Shown: one piece after another, positions 10,307 through 17,949 of the stretch
Position numbering within the stretch: the first letter of the stretch is position 1
How the letters are laid out: each line of letters opens with the position of its first letter
The notes under the pieces: model-generated
Database searches by the model: none
What the model was told of the DNA's origin: nothing
What the model saw: only the letters and a program-made list of their open reading frames with translations
Made by a program: the position numbers and the translations under genes
Source of the DNA: CAYTLQ01 sp964438715
Lineage (GTDB): Bacteria > Bacteroidota > Ignavibacteria > Ignavibacteriales > Ignavibacteriaceae
Reading direction: 5' to 3'
Assembly (NCBI GenBank): GCA_964438715.1
Contig: CAYTLQ010000084.1
Coordinates: 1 to 22,431 of the forward strand
Length of the DNA: 22,431 nucleotides

Positions 10307-11428
10307 ATGGCATCCGGTTCCCTTCTAAAGGACATTTATAATAAGAAAACTGTACATGTAATTGGTTCACGGATTCAATCGGTATATCCGATTTTTCCCC
10401 TCGATGACTTTGTTAGTGATGTAATGAAAGAATTACCTTCTCTTGAGCTAATGAATAGGGCAAAACTTATTACAAGAGTTTTGCATAAATATTTACCCGT
10501 TTCTTACCCTGAAGCAGTAGAGATATTATGTCAATCGCTTCCTGGGGAATTGAATAAAGAGGAACTTGAAGGGATGAAAGGGTTCTTAATCCTGCCACTC
10601 AATATGTATGTTGGTGAGTATGGGAAGGAATACTTCGACTTATCAATGTCGGCAATTTACAAATTAACAAAACGCTTTTCTTGCGAATGGGATATCAGGC
10701 AATATATTCTGCTTAATAAGGACCGTACATTTCGTTATCTCAGAAAATGGGTGAAAGATAAAGATCCTTTCGTGCGTCGGTTGGTATCTGAGGGAACCCG
10801 ACCACGCCTGCCATGGGGTATCCGACTTCCTGAATTTCAAAGGAATCCGGAAGATGTAATTGAATTATTGGAGTGTTTGAAAGAAGACCCAAATCTTATG
10901 GTCAGGCGCTCTGTTGCTAATAACATTAATGATATCAGCAAAGATAACCCGGATGTTGCAGTTGCGCTCATTCGCCGTTGGAGTAAATTTGATAACGAGG
11001 GAACAAAGTGGCTTGTGAAGCATGCCTCCCGTTCTCTTGTTAAAATGGGAAATCCTGAAATACTCTCTATACTGGGGTACAAAGATGATGGGTATATTAA
11101 AGTGAACAAATTCACCTTGAAGAAGAAGTCCGTACAATTGGGAGAAATGTTAGAATTTTCATTCGAGATCAACAGCACTCAAGGAAAAAAATCCTCATTA
11201 ATGATAGATTACTGCATACATTTTCTCAAGGCAAGCGGGAAACACTCGCTAAAAATATTTAAGTTGACAAAAAAAGAACAGTATAACGGTGAAAAATTAT
11301 TTATAACAAAAAAACATCCGCTGAAAAAAATCACCACCCGTAAAATGTATTTTGGTAAACACTTCGTCGAAATCATTATTAACGGTAAGAAATATGGCAG
11401 GAAAGAGTTTTATCTGAAAGGGGCTTAA
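10307..11428 (+). CDS. alkC: AlkC-type DNA glycosylase with HEAT-like repeats and C-terminal Ig-like domain
   Basis: A 373-residue cytoplasmic base-excision-repair enzyme of the AlkC/AlkD superfamily. Characterised AlkC proteins remove alkylated bases such as 3-methylcytosine and 3-methyladenine without base flipping. The N-terminal SLLKDIYNKKTV...VYPIF start matches the family's usual opening. Helical HEAT-like repeats run to about residue 260. The family's basic concave-surface segment is seen at 158-171 (RLVSEGTRPRLPWG), and MVRRSVANNINDI lies near 198. Residues about 264-373 form a beta-rich region (VNKFTLKKKSVQLGEMLEF...) matching the Ig-like extension of the AlkC-alpha subgroup. No strong ribosome site precedes the ATG. 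It is the first gene of a four-gene run; the next gene begins 6 bases after its stop. The substrate range is known for the family and is not shown here. Confidence 0.85.
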   Translation: MASGSLLKDIYNKKTVHVIGSRIQSVYPIFPLDDFVSDVMKELPSLELMNRAKLITRVLHKYLPVSYPEAVEILCQSLPGELNKEELEGMKGFLILPLNMYVGEYGKEYFDLSMSAIYKLTKRFSCEWDIRQYILLNKDRTFRYLRKWVKDKDPFVRRLVSEGTRPRLPWGIRLPEFQRNPEDVIELLECLKEDPNLMVRRSVANNINDISKDNPDVAVALIRRWSKFDNEGTKWLVKHASRSLVKMGNPEILSILGYKDDGYIKVNKFTLKKKSVQLGEMLEFSFEINSTQGKKSSLMIDYCIHFLKASGKHSLKIFKLTKKEQYNGEKLFITKKHPLKKITTRKMYFGKHFVEIIINGKKYGRKEFYLKGA

Positions 11429-11434
11429 GTATTA

Positions 11435-12478
11435 ATGAAACGCTCAGAATTTTTAAAGTCGTTAGCTATTGTTTCAGCGGGGAGTTTTTTCTCTCATGCC
11501 GGTTCAATCTCCTCGATACAGGGAACAGACGAAGTAAAACGAGGCTGGCGGTTGAAAATCGGTGATACGATTGGACTGGTTTCTCCGGCTGGATTTATTA
11601 CAGAAAAGGAACTTTCAGAAAGTATCACGAACATTCAATCTCTTGGCTTTAAAGTAAAAACAGGATTGAATGTTTTAAATCGAACTGGTTATCTTGCCGG
11701 CACGGATAGCCAAAGGGCTGAGGACCTTAATACTATGTTTGCAGATAAAGATGTTAAGGGCATTATATGTACGCGTGGCGGATACGGCGCTTCCCGCTTG
11801 CTCGATTTATTGGATTATGAACTAATCGCCCGTAATCCCAAACCGCTTATTGGGTATTCCGATATAACGGCTTTGCATATAGCGCTGTGGGAAAAGTGCA
11901 GACTCATCTCATTTCATGGACCGGTCGGTATCTCCAGTTTCAACAACTATTCGATCTCCAATTTTACCAGGACACTTGTTTCACCTGATTTCTTACCGTT
12001 TTCTAATGCAATCGAAGAAAATACTTCATCCGCCTACATACCTTTTACTATTCAATCCGGCATAGCAAAGGGCAGATTAATGGGTGGTAATTTATCTATT
12101 TTTGTCTCATTGATTGGAACGAAATATGAACCGGATACAACCGGAGCAATTCTCTTTCTTGAGGAGGTTGGTGAAGAGCCTTACCGCATCGATCGTATGC
12201 TTACGCAACTTATACAGTCAGGAAAAATTGAAAAATGCAGTGGGATAATGTTGGGGGTATTTTCGAAGTGTGAGCCGAAAGAGGAAAAATCGGGTATTGG
12301 AAATTCTTTTACTTTAAGCGAAGTTTTGTATGATCGCCTGTATGGTTTTAAAATCCCCACTGTTTATGGAATGTCATTTGGACACATTGTGAACAAGCTT
12401 ACAATTCCTTATGGGGCATTAGCAGAGTTGAATACAGAAGCCAAAACTATTTCATATTTAGAATCACCCGTACTATAA
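11435..12478 (+). CDS. LD-carboxypeptidase-type peptidase, family S66
   Basis: A 347-residue serine peptidase of family S66 (LdcA/MccF), which trims the terminal D-amino acid from murein tetrapeptides or, in some members, hydrolyses peptide-nucleotide antibiotics. The nucleophile is predicted as Ser142 in GYSDITALH, preceded by the TRGGYGASRLL segment (113-123). The acidic partner is Glu243 or Glu244 in LFLEEVGEEPYRIDRML. The His is His317 in SFGHIVNKLTIPYG. The N-terminus KRSEFLKSLAIVSAG is a signal sequence resembling a degenerate Tat signal (KR rather than RR), so export to the periplasm is likely. A GGGG-containing ribosome site lies about 11 bases upstream. It is the second gene of the run ending in priA. 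Cell-wall recycling is the default role. Confidence 0.88.
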   Translation: MKRSEFLKSLAIVSAGSFFSHAGSISSIQGTDEVKRGWRLKIGDTIGLVSPAGFITEKELSESITNIQSLGFKVKTGLNVLNRTGYLAGTDSQRAEDLNTMFADKDVKGIICTRGGYGASRLLDLLDYELIARNPKPLIGYSDITALHIALWEKCRLISFHGPVGISSFNNYSISNFTRTLVSPDFLPFSNAIEENTSSAYIPFTIQSGIAKGRLMGGNLSIFVSLIGTKYEPDTTGAILFLEEVGEEPYRIDRMLTQLIQSGKIEKCSGIMLGVFSKCEPKEEKSGIGNSFTLSEVLYDRLYGFKIPTVYGMSFGHIVNKLTIPYGALAELNTEAKTISYLESPVL

Positions 12479-12488
12479 GGAGAATAAA

Positions 12489-13025
12489 ATGAAAAAATTG
12501 TTTTTTCTTCCATTGCTTTTTCTGTTTAGTGGCTGTCTTGTTGTAGAAAAGGTGCATTACAGAATTGTGATGGATAATGAAATGAAAGGAAATGTTGAAG
12601 TAACATTTTATAACATCCGTTCTGACGCAATTGGAAACAAAGAATTTCAGGAAGATAAAAAAAATCTTTTCGAATATGCTTTGAATAGTTCTGAATTTAT
12701 CTCAGAAATGGCAGGAGAGGGCAAACATATTACATCGAGAAAACTATTTGAGAAAGAAGGTAAACTTAATGGTGTAATGAATTATAATTTCGATGATATT
12801 TCCCGTGTTGAAGGAATTCGTTTCCAGGATGGTTTCTATTTTCTTACTATGCAGGTTGAGGACAGTATAGTAACAACAAACGGAGAAGTAGTAAAAACAG
12901 ATGAATATAAACGGATTATGTGGAAAGCCGAAACAAAAGAAATGATTTTTGAAATACTTTCGGGCAACACACCGGCAAAAGCCCGTGATCTTCTCTCTGA
13001 AGCGCGTAAATACCTTTCTAAATAA
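12489..13025 (+). CDS. Small predicted lipoprotein of unknown function
   Basis: A 178-residue protein with a classical lipoprotein signal: Met-Lys-Lys, a Leu/Phe/Pro core and the lipobox LFSGC with Cys16 as the lipidation site. It follows an almost ideal AAGGAG ribosome site. The mature part (VVEKVHYRIVMDNEMKGNVE...) is charged, with alternating strand-like segments and a short helical tail (AKARDLLSEARKYLSK). I do not recognise a family. It lies 10 bases after the S66 peptidase and 17 bases before priA, so it is co-transcribed. It may be anchored in the outer membrane, which is inference from the lipobox alone. Confidence 0.75.
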   Translation: MKKLFFLPLLFLFSGCLVVEKVHYRIVMDNEMKGNVEVTFYNIRSDAIGNKEFQEDKKNLFEYALNSSEFISEMAGEGKHITSRKLFEKEGKLNGVMNYNFDDISRVEGIRFQDGFYFLTMQVEDSIVTTNGEVVKTDEYKRIMWKAETKEMIFEILSGNTPAKARDLLSEARKYLSK

Positions 13026-13042
13026 TCGCTGTTGTTATTTCA

Positions 13043-15517
13043 TTGTATGCAGTTGTTGTTTTTCCGGTTCCTCTGAATAGAGAATTTCATTACGCTATAC
13101 CACCTGAACTTTCACAGCTTGTTGTCCCCGGTATAAGACTGCTTGTGCCTTTTGGGAAACGAGTTGTTACCGGTTATTGTGTGCGAATAGATGAATCGCC
13201 TGCCGAAGGTCTTGAGCTCTCCAAAATAAAGACAGTGCTCGATGTAATTGATAAAATACCTCTTTTTTCTTCTGCAGATTTCCAATTTTATAAATGGATG
13301 GCGGACTATTATCTTTGTTCGCTCGGGGAAGTCCTGAGGCTTGCCTCACCGTTTGGCAGTGATGTTCAATCGTCAAGAAAGATTATAATCGACAGGAATG
13401 AATGCAGTCGATTATTGAGCCTCGAAAAAAAACAACTATCACTGCGTTATCAGGTATTAACATTTCTGCTTAATAAAGATGTACATAGTTTCAGTTCAAT
13501 ACGAAAACAATTTAAAAAATCGGGGATATATTCCCTGTTGCGACAGCTTCACATAGCAGGTGCAATAACCATATTGGATGAGGTTGAAAAACCAAAGATC
13601 AAAGAGAAGTCGGAAATATGGTTACGGATAGAAATGCCGGAGGAAGAAGTTTATGAATATCTTCCTGAAATTGAAAGAAAATCGCCGCGACAACTTGAAG
13701 TTATGTTGTATATGCTGAAATTAAAAGGCGGCAGTGTGGCAATGAAAGATGTGTTAAAAGAATTAAAGGTAAATCAGGGGGCAATTAACGCGTTGGTTAA
13801 AAAATCTCTCCTCGTGTCCTTTTCCAAAAGAGTGGAGCGGTCATACAAAGAGTCTTATGTAGATGAATTACAAAAATACCAATTAACAGAAGCACAGGAT
13901 TCAGTGAAAAACGCAGTGCAAAATGCTATACAGGAAGGAGTCTTTAAAGTCTTTCTCCTGCATGGTGTTACGGGGAGCGGTAAAACATTGGTTTATATTG
14001 AGCTTGCAAAAAAAGTTATAGAACTGGGGAAAAAAATTCTGGTGCTGGTTCCGGAAATTTCACTTACACCGCAAATTACCTCACGCTTCATAAAAGAATT
14101 ACATAATTCAGTAGCCGTTATACACAGCAAAATAGCCGCCGGTGAGAGATTCGATAGCTGGGAAAAGATCCGCTCCGGTAGTATAAATGTTGTTATCGGG
14201 GCGAGATCAGCTTTATTTGCTCCATTAGATAACATTGGACTAATAGTAGTCGATGAAGAGCACGATGCGAGCTATAAGCAGTCGGACCCTGCCCCAAGGT
14301 ACAATGCCAGAGATTCTGCAATAATGAAAGCGAAATTATGTGGTTGTCCGGTGATTCTTGGTTCGGCAACTCCCTCGGTGGAGAGTATGCAGAATGCTCT
14401 TTCGGGAAAATATTCTTTACTTGAATTAAAATCGCGTGTTGATGACGCACAACTGCCGGTGATTAACCTTGTTAATGTCGTAATTGAGCGAAAGCAGAAA
14501 AAAATGGAAAATATATTTTCCAGAATAATGCTTGAGAAGATAGATGAACGGCTTAAAAAGAAAGAAGGTGTAATCGTTCTTCAGAACAGGCGAGGTTTTT
14601 CCACTCAGGTGTATTGTTTTGAATGTGGACATATTGAAACTTGTGTGAATTGTTCTGTCTCGATGATACATCATATTAATAAGAATATATTGGAGTGTCA
14701 CTATTGTGGTTACACTAAACCGGTTCCGAATGAGTGTACACAATGTGGTTCACATGCCATTAAATTTTTTGGTGCAGGAACGGAAAAGGTCGAAGATGAA
14801 TTGTCGTTCTATTTTCCTACTGCAGTGATGGGCAGAATAGATTCTGATGCCCTGACCAAAAAAGGATATCTGAGTTCTGTATTAAACAGGTTTAGAACAG
14901 GAGAAATTGATATTCTTGTCGGTACGCAGATGGTTGCAAAGGGGCTTGATTTCTCCAGAGTTACATTGGTTTGTGTAGTTTCGGCTGAGACAAATTTGTG
15001 GTTACCCGATTTCAGAGCTGATGAACGAACATTTCAATTACTTACTCAGGTTGCCGGCAGGGCAGGAAGAAATACGGTGAAAGGTGAAGTACTTATTCAG
15101 ACTCAAAATGATTCTCATCCAATTCTTAAAAGTGTTGTAGCGTATGACTATGATGCATTTTATAAAAGAGAAATATTTAACAGAAAGCGCCTGAATTATC
15201 CTCCTTTTACGAAGATGTGTATTGTGGAGTCAAGAAATAAAGATGAAAAAAAGGCATTAAATGCCCTCAGTGATTTTTACAGAAGATTACTTCGGTATAA
15301 AAACTTTCTGAAAGTATCTCCACCCTCCACAGCAATTATTGCACGACTCCGTGAGGAATACCGCTTTATAATCATAGTCCGGAGTTTGAGAGAAGTTGAC
15401 ATAGCGGGCAATCATTTGCGGAATGCAATTAAAACAGAGTACGGTGCATATCAGAAAAATTCGGAGTACCGTGATGTAAGGTTAATTTTTGATATGGATC
15501 CGCAATCGATAATGTAA
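13043..15517 (+). CDS. priA: Primosomal protein N' (PriA), replication restart DNA helicase
   Basis: An 824-residue 3'-to-5' helicase that recognises stalled or repaired forks and reloads the replicative helicase. Seen in order: an N-terminal 3'-DNA-binding domain (VFPVPLNREFHYAIP, residues 6-20); Walker A GVTGSGKT (308-315); DEEH (404-407); GSATPS (440-445); and a zinc-binding insert with eight cysteines in CxxC pairs (525/528, 534/537, 552/555, 565/568). Then come VGTQMVAKGLDF and QVAGRAGR. The C-terminal IFDMDPQSIM is the usual PriA ending. The start is a TTG at 13043. An in-frame TAA lies at 13019-13021 with no ATG or GTG between, and the TTG places the conserved YAVVVFPVPL at the expected position. 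No good ribosome site is visible, so coupling to the lipoprotein 17 bases upstream is plausible. Confidence 0.95.
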   Translation: MYAVVVFPVPLNREFHYAIPPELSQLVVPGIRLLVPFGKRVVTGYCVRIDESPAEGLELSKIKTVLDVIDKIPLFSSADFQFYKWMADYYLCSLGEVLRLASPFGSDVQSSRKIIIDRNECSRLLSLEKKQLSLRYQVLTFLLNKDVHSFSSIRKQFKKSGIYSLLRQLHIAGAITILDEVEKPKIKEKSEIWLRIEMPEEEVYEYLPEIERKSPRQLEVMLYMLKLKGGSVAMKDVLKELKVNQGAINALVKKSLLVSFSKRVERSYKESYVDELQKYQLTEAQDSVKNAVQNAIQEGVFKVFLLHGVTGSGKTLVYIELAKKVIELGKKILVLVPEISLTPQITSRFIKELHNSVAVIHSKIAAGERFDSWEKIRSGSINVVIGARSALFAPLDNIGLIVVDEEHDASYKQSDPAPRYNARDSAIMKAKLCGCPVILGSATPSVESMQNALSGKYSLLELKSRVDDAQLPVINLVNVVIERKQKKMENIFSRIMLEKIDERLKKKEGVIVLQNRRGFSTQVYCFECGHIETCVNCSVSMIHHINKNILECHYCGYTKPVPNECTQCGSHAIKFFGAGTEKVEDELSFYFPTAVMGRIDSDALTKKGYLSSVLNRFRTGEIDILVGTQMVAKGLDFSRVTLVCVVSAETNLWLPDFRADERTFQLLTQVAGRAGRNTVKGEVLIQTQNDSHPILKSVVAYDYDAFYKREIFNRKRLNYPPFTKMCIVESRNKDEKKALNALSDFYRRLLRYKNFLKVSPPSTAIIARLREEYRFIIIVRSLREVDIAGNHLRNAIKTEYGAYQKNSEYRDVRLIFDMDPQSIM

Positions 15518-15739
15518 GGTAATCAATTTTGCATCTATTATCTTTATCATGCCTTTATAGCCATCACAAATAATCATTCCTCCATTCATAAAAATGAAAT
15601 TACGGTTATTGACTGTGTGAATAATAACTTTATTGCTCCGGAGTTTTCCATCGTAGTGTGCACAAAACCCGGCATTATTTTATCTCCGCTTGAGGTTAAC
15701 CCTACAGAGACACGACCACTTTCATGAAAAAATAGATCA
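15518..15739. other. Junction between priA and the cassette array, with possible gene remnant
   Basis: No complete gene is supported. The plus frame of PriA stays open for about 66 codons past its stop. The mirrored minus frame stays open from 15679 to 15485 and reads protein-like (for example FIFMNGGMIICDGYKG) but has no good start. A minus-strand frame entering from the methyltransferase region also stays open to 15586 (HESGRVSVGLTSSGDKI). This could be a decayed cassette or the 3' end of a former chromosomal gene, or chance. No terminator hairpin after priA was recognised. Confidence 0.35.
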
Positions 15740-15871
15740 GCGAACATTTGGCACCTTGGTGAAGTGGGGGATTTAGAAAACAAATTTTTCAACTTAGTAC
15801 TACCTTTTTTTAGAAGCACTATCTTGTAATTTAGCTCTGTTCTCGACCTTATGCAAAACCGCTGTTGGCTG
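15740..15871 (-). repeat. attC-like site of the HindIII-like R-M cassette (diverged, overlaps the methyltransferase)
   Basis: On the plus strand the site runs from GCGAAC (15740-15745, R' side, GTTCGC on the cassette strand) to GTTGGCTG (15864-15871, R'' side). Its length (132 bp) matches the sites at 19243 and 21495. Shared blocks include GTGGGGGATTT, AGAAGCAC followed by CTTG, and CGCTGTTGGC. It is more diverged than the others, and its R'' side lies inside the 3' end of the methyltransferase gene. It is the left end of the array. Confidence 0.65.
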
Positions 15872-16723
15872 TTGAGCCTCTTCTTTATGATTAATAATGT
15901 GCTCATCAAGAGAATCTTCTACATAAAATAGCCTTGGTTGCATCTGAATCAATTTTACGCGTTGTCTTGCTAATTCGCAATATTCGTGGCTTATGTCAAT
16001 ACCAATGTATTGTCTGCCCATTTCACAAGCGACCCTTGGAGTTGTACCACTACCACACATAGGGTCTAAAACAATGTCTCCAGGATTTGTCCAAGAAATA
16101 ATATGGTCTCTCACAAGTTGGCAAGGGAAAGGTGCGGGATGGCCTTTAGCTTCCTGGTCTTCATCCTTTTTACCAACCACATACTCCCAAATATTCCCTT
16201 TAATTTTTTTGTCTTTAACAGGCTTAGCAAGTTTTTCTCTTATTTGCTCATTTTTTGAATAGTTTTTATAGGTCGTTCCATTTAGTTCAAGTCCTGCATG
16301 CATACAGTCAACCAAAATAGGGTTGTGAGTTTTTACAAATCCTTTGCTTAAAACAAACATATATTCAAATTCATTATTGTAGCGTTTTCTGTAAATTTGT
16401 GGTATAGGGTTTCTCTTTCGGAAAATCATAGTGTCATGAAGGTTAAAACCAATTTCTTTGAAGTACAGAGCCTGATTGAAACTTGTTCCTGTTTCCGAAC
16501 CATCAATGGTTGCATCTGCAACTACCCAAACAACAATTCCACCTGGCTTAGTAATACGATAAAGTTGTTGTGCTATTTCTTCAAACGGGAAAATGTAGCC
16601 TTTATAATTTCTTAAATCATCATAAGGAGGTGAAGTAACTGTTAGATCAATCACATCATTTTTAAACTGTTTCATTACTTCTACACAGTTTCCTTCAATT
16701 ATTTGGTTTATGAATTTATCCAT
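15800..16723 (-). CDS. Beta-class DNA methyltransferase paired with the HindIII-like enzyme
   Basis: A 307-residue S-adenosylmethionine-dependent DNA methyltransferase. The catalytic motif IV TSPPY (about residues 30-34) precedes the cofactor motif DPMCGSGTT near residue 217, followed by GRQYIGIDIS. This is the order of beta-class amino-methyltransferases. The ATG at 16723 (MDKFINQIIEGNC) is chosen over one 10 codons upstream because that one overlaps the restriction gene, while 16723 leaves a 7-base gap and starts at the usual place before motif IV. Its position just behind a HindIII-like endonuclease predicts adenine methylation of AAGCTT, which is inference; SPPY alone does not separate N4-cytosine from N6-adenine. 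The last 24 or so codons lie within an attC-like site, so the tail has probably been extended or replaced. With the nuclease gene broken it may act as an orphan methylase. Confidence 0.85.
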   Translation of the reverse strand: MDKFINQIIEGNCVEVMKQFKNDVIDLTVTSPPYDDLRNYKGYIFPFEEIAQQLYRITKPGGIVVWVVADATIDGSETGTSFNQALYFKEIGFNLHDTMIFRKRNPIPQIYRKRYNNEFEYMFVLSKGFVKTHNPILVDCMHAGLELNGTTYKNYSKNEQIREKLAKPVKDKKIKGNIWEYVVGKKDEDQEAKGHPAPFPCQLVRDHIISWTNPGDIVLDPMCGSGTTPRVACEMGRQYIGIDISHEYCELARQRVKLIQMQPRLFYVEDSLDEHIINHKEEAQQPTAVLHKVENRAKLQDSASKKR

Positions 16724-16730
16724 ATTAAAA

Positions 16731-17645
16731 TTATTTAATATTAAACAATCCATTATCAGAAATAGAAATTATTGTTTTAATTCTACTTTCAATCTTATGA
16801 ACCTTGATAAGTTCTTTTAGAGCTTCTTTGTGGCTCATTCGCATTATTTTTTCTCGCTCTTGTGCGAGGAAAGTCAATGCTTCCTCTTTGGCGATTGAAA
16901 TAGATTGAGTTGCTGCTTCTTTCTCAATATTCCAAAGAGGTTCAATCTTTTTAGAAAACGAAAGCATTGTTTTATTGATAGCTAACCAATAATCAGTCGC
17001 GTTTTTTGATGGATTAAGTGCAGGAATTGTTTCGAAAATTCGTTCTAAAAGTTGTTAAGCTTTTGCTTTGCCTTCCACTTCTGCGAAAGCCAGCAACAAA
17101 GCAAGATGTGAGTATGTAAAAACGCAAACATTTCTTGTAGTTGCTTGTTGATATATTTGGCTTGAAGTATTTGGAAGTTGATAAATCGGGCAAACAACCA
17201 TTGCATAAGGTTTACCACGCTTCCAACCATCCATTGCTTGCACTTTAAAATCTTTTTGATTCTTTGCAGTACGACTGAGTCGGAATGACTTAGCATCAGC
17301 AACAAAACTAAAATTCTTGGCAAATGTTTCAACATCTGCCGTATCTGCTCTTTCTTTAAGCACAATACTTTTAAGACCTAATGCTTTGTAAGCATGAGAA
17401 AGTAAGCAGTCAGTATATTTTGAATATAATTTTTCTTCGCTTGTGTCATGTCCGTAATTTTCAGGTATATTACCACAAAGTCGCAAATGGTCAATGAGTA
17501 CCATTACTCCTGATTGTTTTATTTCTTCTTCAAGTTCTTTCTCTAAGCGATCGGAGTCTGCACCAAAATTACCACTCAGTTTTCGGATTTCTTCAATCCA
17601 ATACTGCCGTCTTTTTACTGCTCTAACTGATATTATTTTACTCAT
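16731..17645 (-). pseudogene. HindIII-family type II restriction endonuclease, interrupted by an in-frame stop
   Basis: Reading through one TAA at 17057-17055 (codon 197) gives a single frame of about 304 codons, close to the 300 residues of HindIII. The first 196 residues carry a segment nearly identical to HindIII, DAKSFRLSRTAKNQKDFK (117-134), with the expected active-site residues Glu98, Asp117, Lys119 and Asp132. SSQIYQQ and HLALLLAF also match. After the stop the frame continues without interruption (QLLERIFETIPALNPSKNA...) into the C-terminal helices (HKEALKELIKVHKIESRIKTI), which resemble the HindIII C-terminus. The enzyme would cut A^AGCTT. The catalytic core is intact but the C-terminal domain is separated, so the protein is probably inactive. 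Sequencing error, readthrough or reassembly of two fragments are alternatives. The methyltransferase starts 7 bases downstream, the same R-then-M order as in Haemophilus influenzae. Confidence 0.85.
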
Positions 17646-17826
17646 TATCGTTATTAAAAATATTTATTTTTTAAAGGTAATCAAATTACTTTTTCAATTA
17701 GTCTAAAAGTCGGAATTTTATAACTTGTGTTGATAGATTTTTACAATGAAATGGCATTGCAGCTAAAGGTTGGCGGCTGGTGTATTGCAGGAATTCCCTG
17801 TCTGTGTGACGCAGTCAAGCAGGGGA
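17646..17826 (-). other. Decayed cassette junction with remnant attC
   Basis: No gene. On the plus strand 17707-17780 keeps pieces of the common attC: TCGGAA, TGTTGATAGA, CATTGCAGCTAAAGG, then GTTGGCGG (17769-17776), an R''-like end. No AAC-containing R' partner is present between 17646 and 17706. A further 46 bases (17781-17826) between this remnant and the intact site at 17827 carry no recognisable cassette. The first 60 bases upstream of the endonuclease ATG are very AT-rich and may hold its promoter. Confidence 0.45.
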
Positions 17827-17946
17827 GCATAACACCGTCAACAAGCACTGAATCCGTCATCTGACGGACAAAAAGCTCCAAGTTTGCACAGCTTGCCCAT
17901 ATACTTCGGTGTCACCCCGCCTGACGCAAAACCCGTGTTATGTGCA
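17827..17946 (-). repeat. attC-like site of the NYN-LOTUS cassette (different sequence type)
   Basis: The outer boxes on the plus strand are GCATAAC (17827-17833, R') and GTTATGTGCA (17937-17946, R''). The R'' box is the exact inverse of the cassette start TGCACATAAC at 19242-19251. The inner sequence differs from the other attC sites: it has ACGCAAAACCCGTG beside R'', and a perfect 7-bp hairpin TCCGTCA/TGACGGA at 17853-17868. This suggests that the cassette, with its own attC, came from a different array. Confidence 0.6.
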
Positions 17947-17949
17947 TTT

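Noticed and set aside
15586..15909. 107-codon minus-strand frame overlapping the methyltransferase 3' end
   Set aside because: Its first third is out of frame within the methyltransferase and attC; no family is recognised. It is kept only as a possible remnant in the junction.
16731..16967. A separate 78-residue gene between the restriction enzyme and the methyltransferase
   Set aside because: It is in the same frame as the HindIII-like gene with no stop between other than the TAA at 17057-17055, and it matches the HindIII C-terminal helices.
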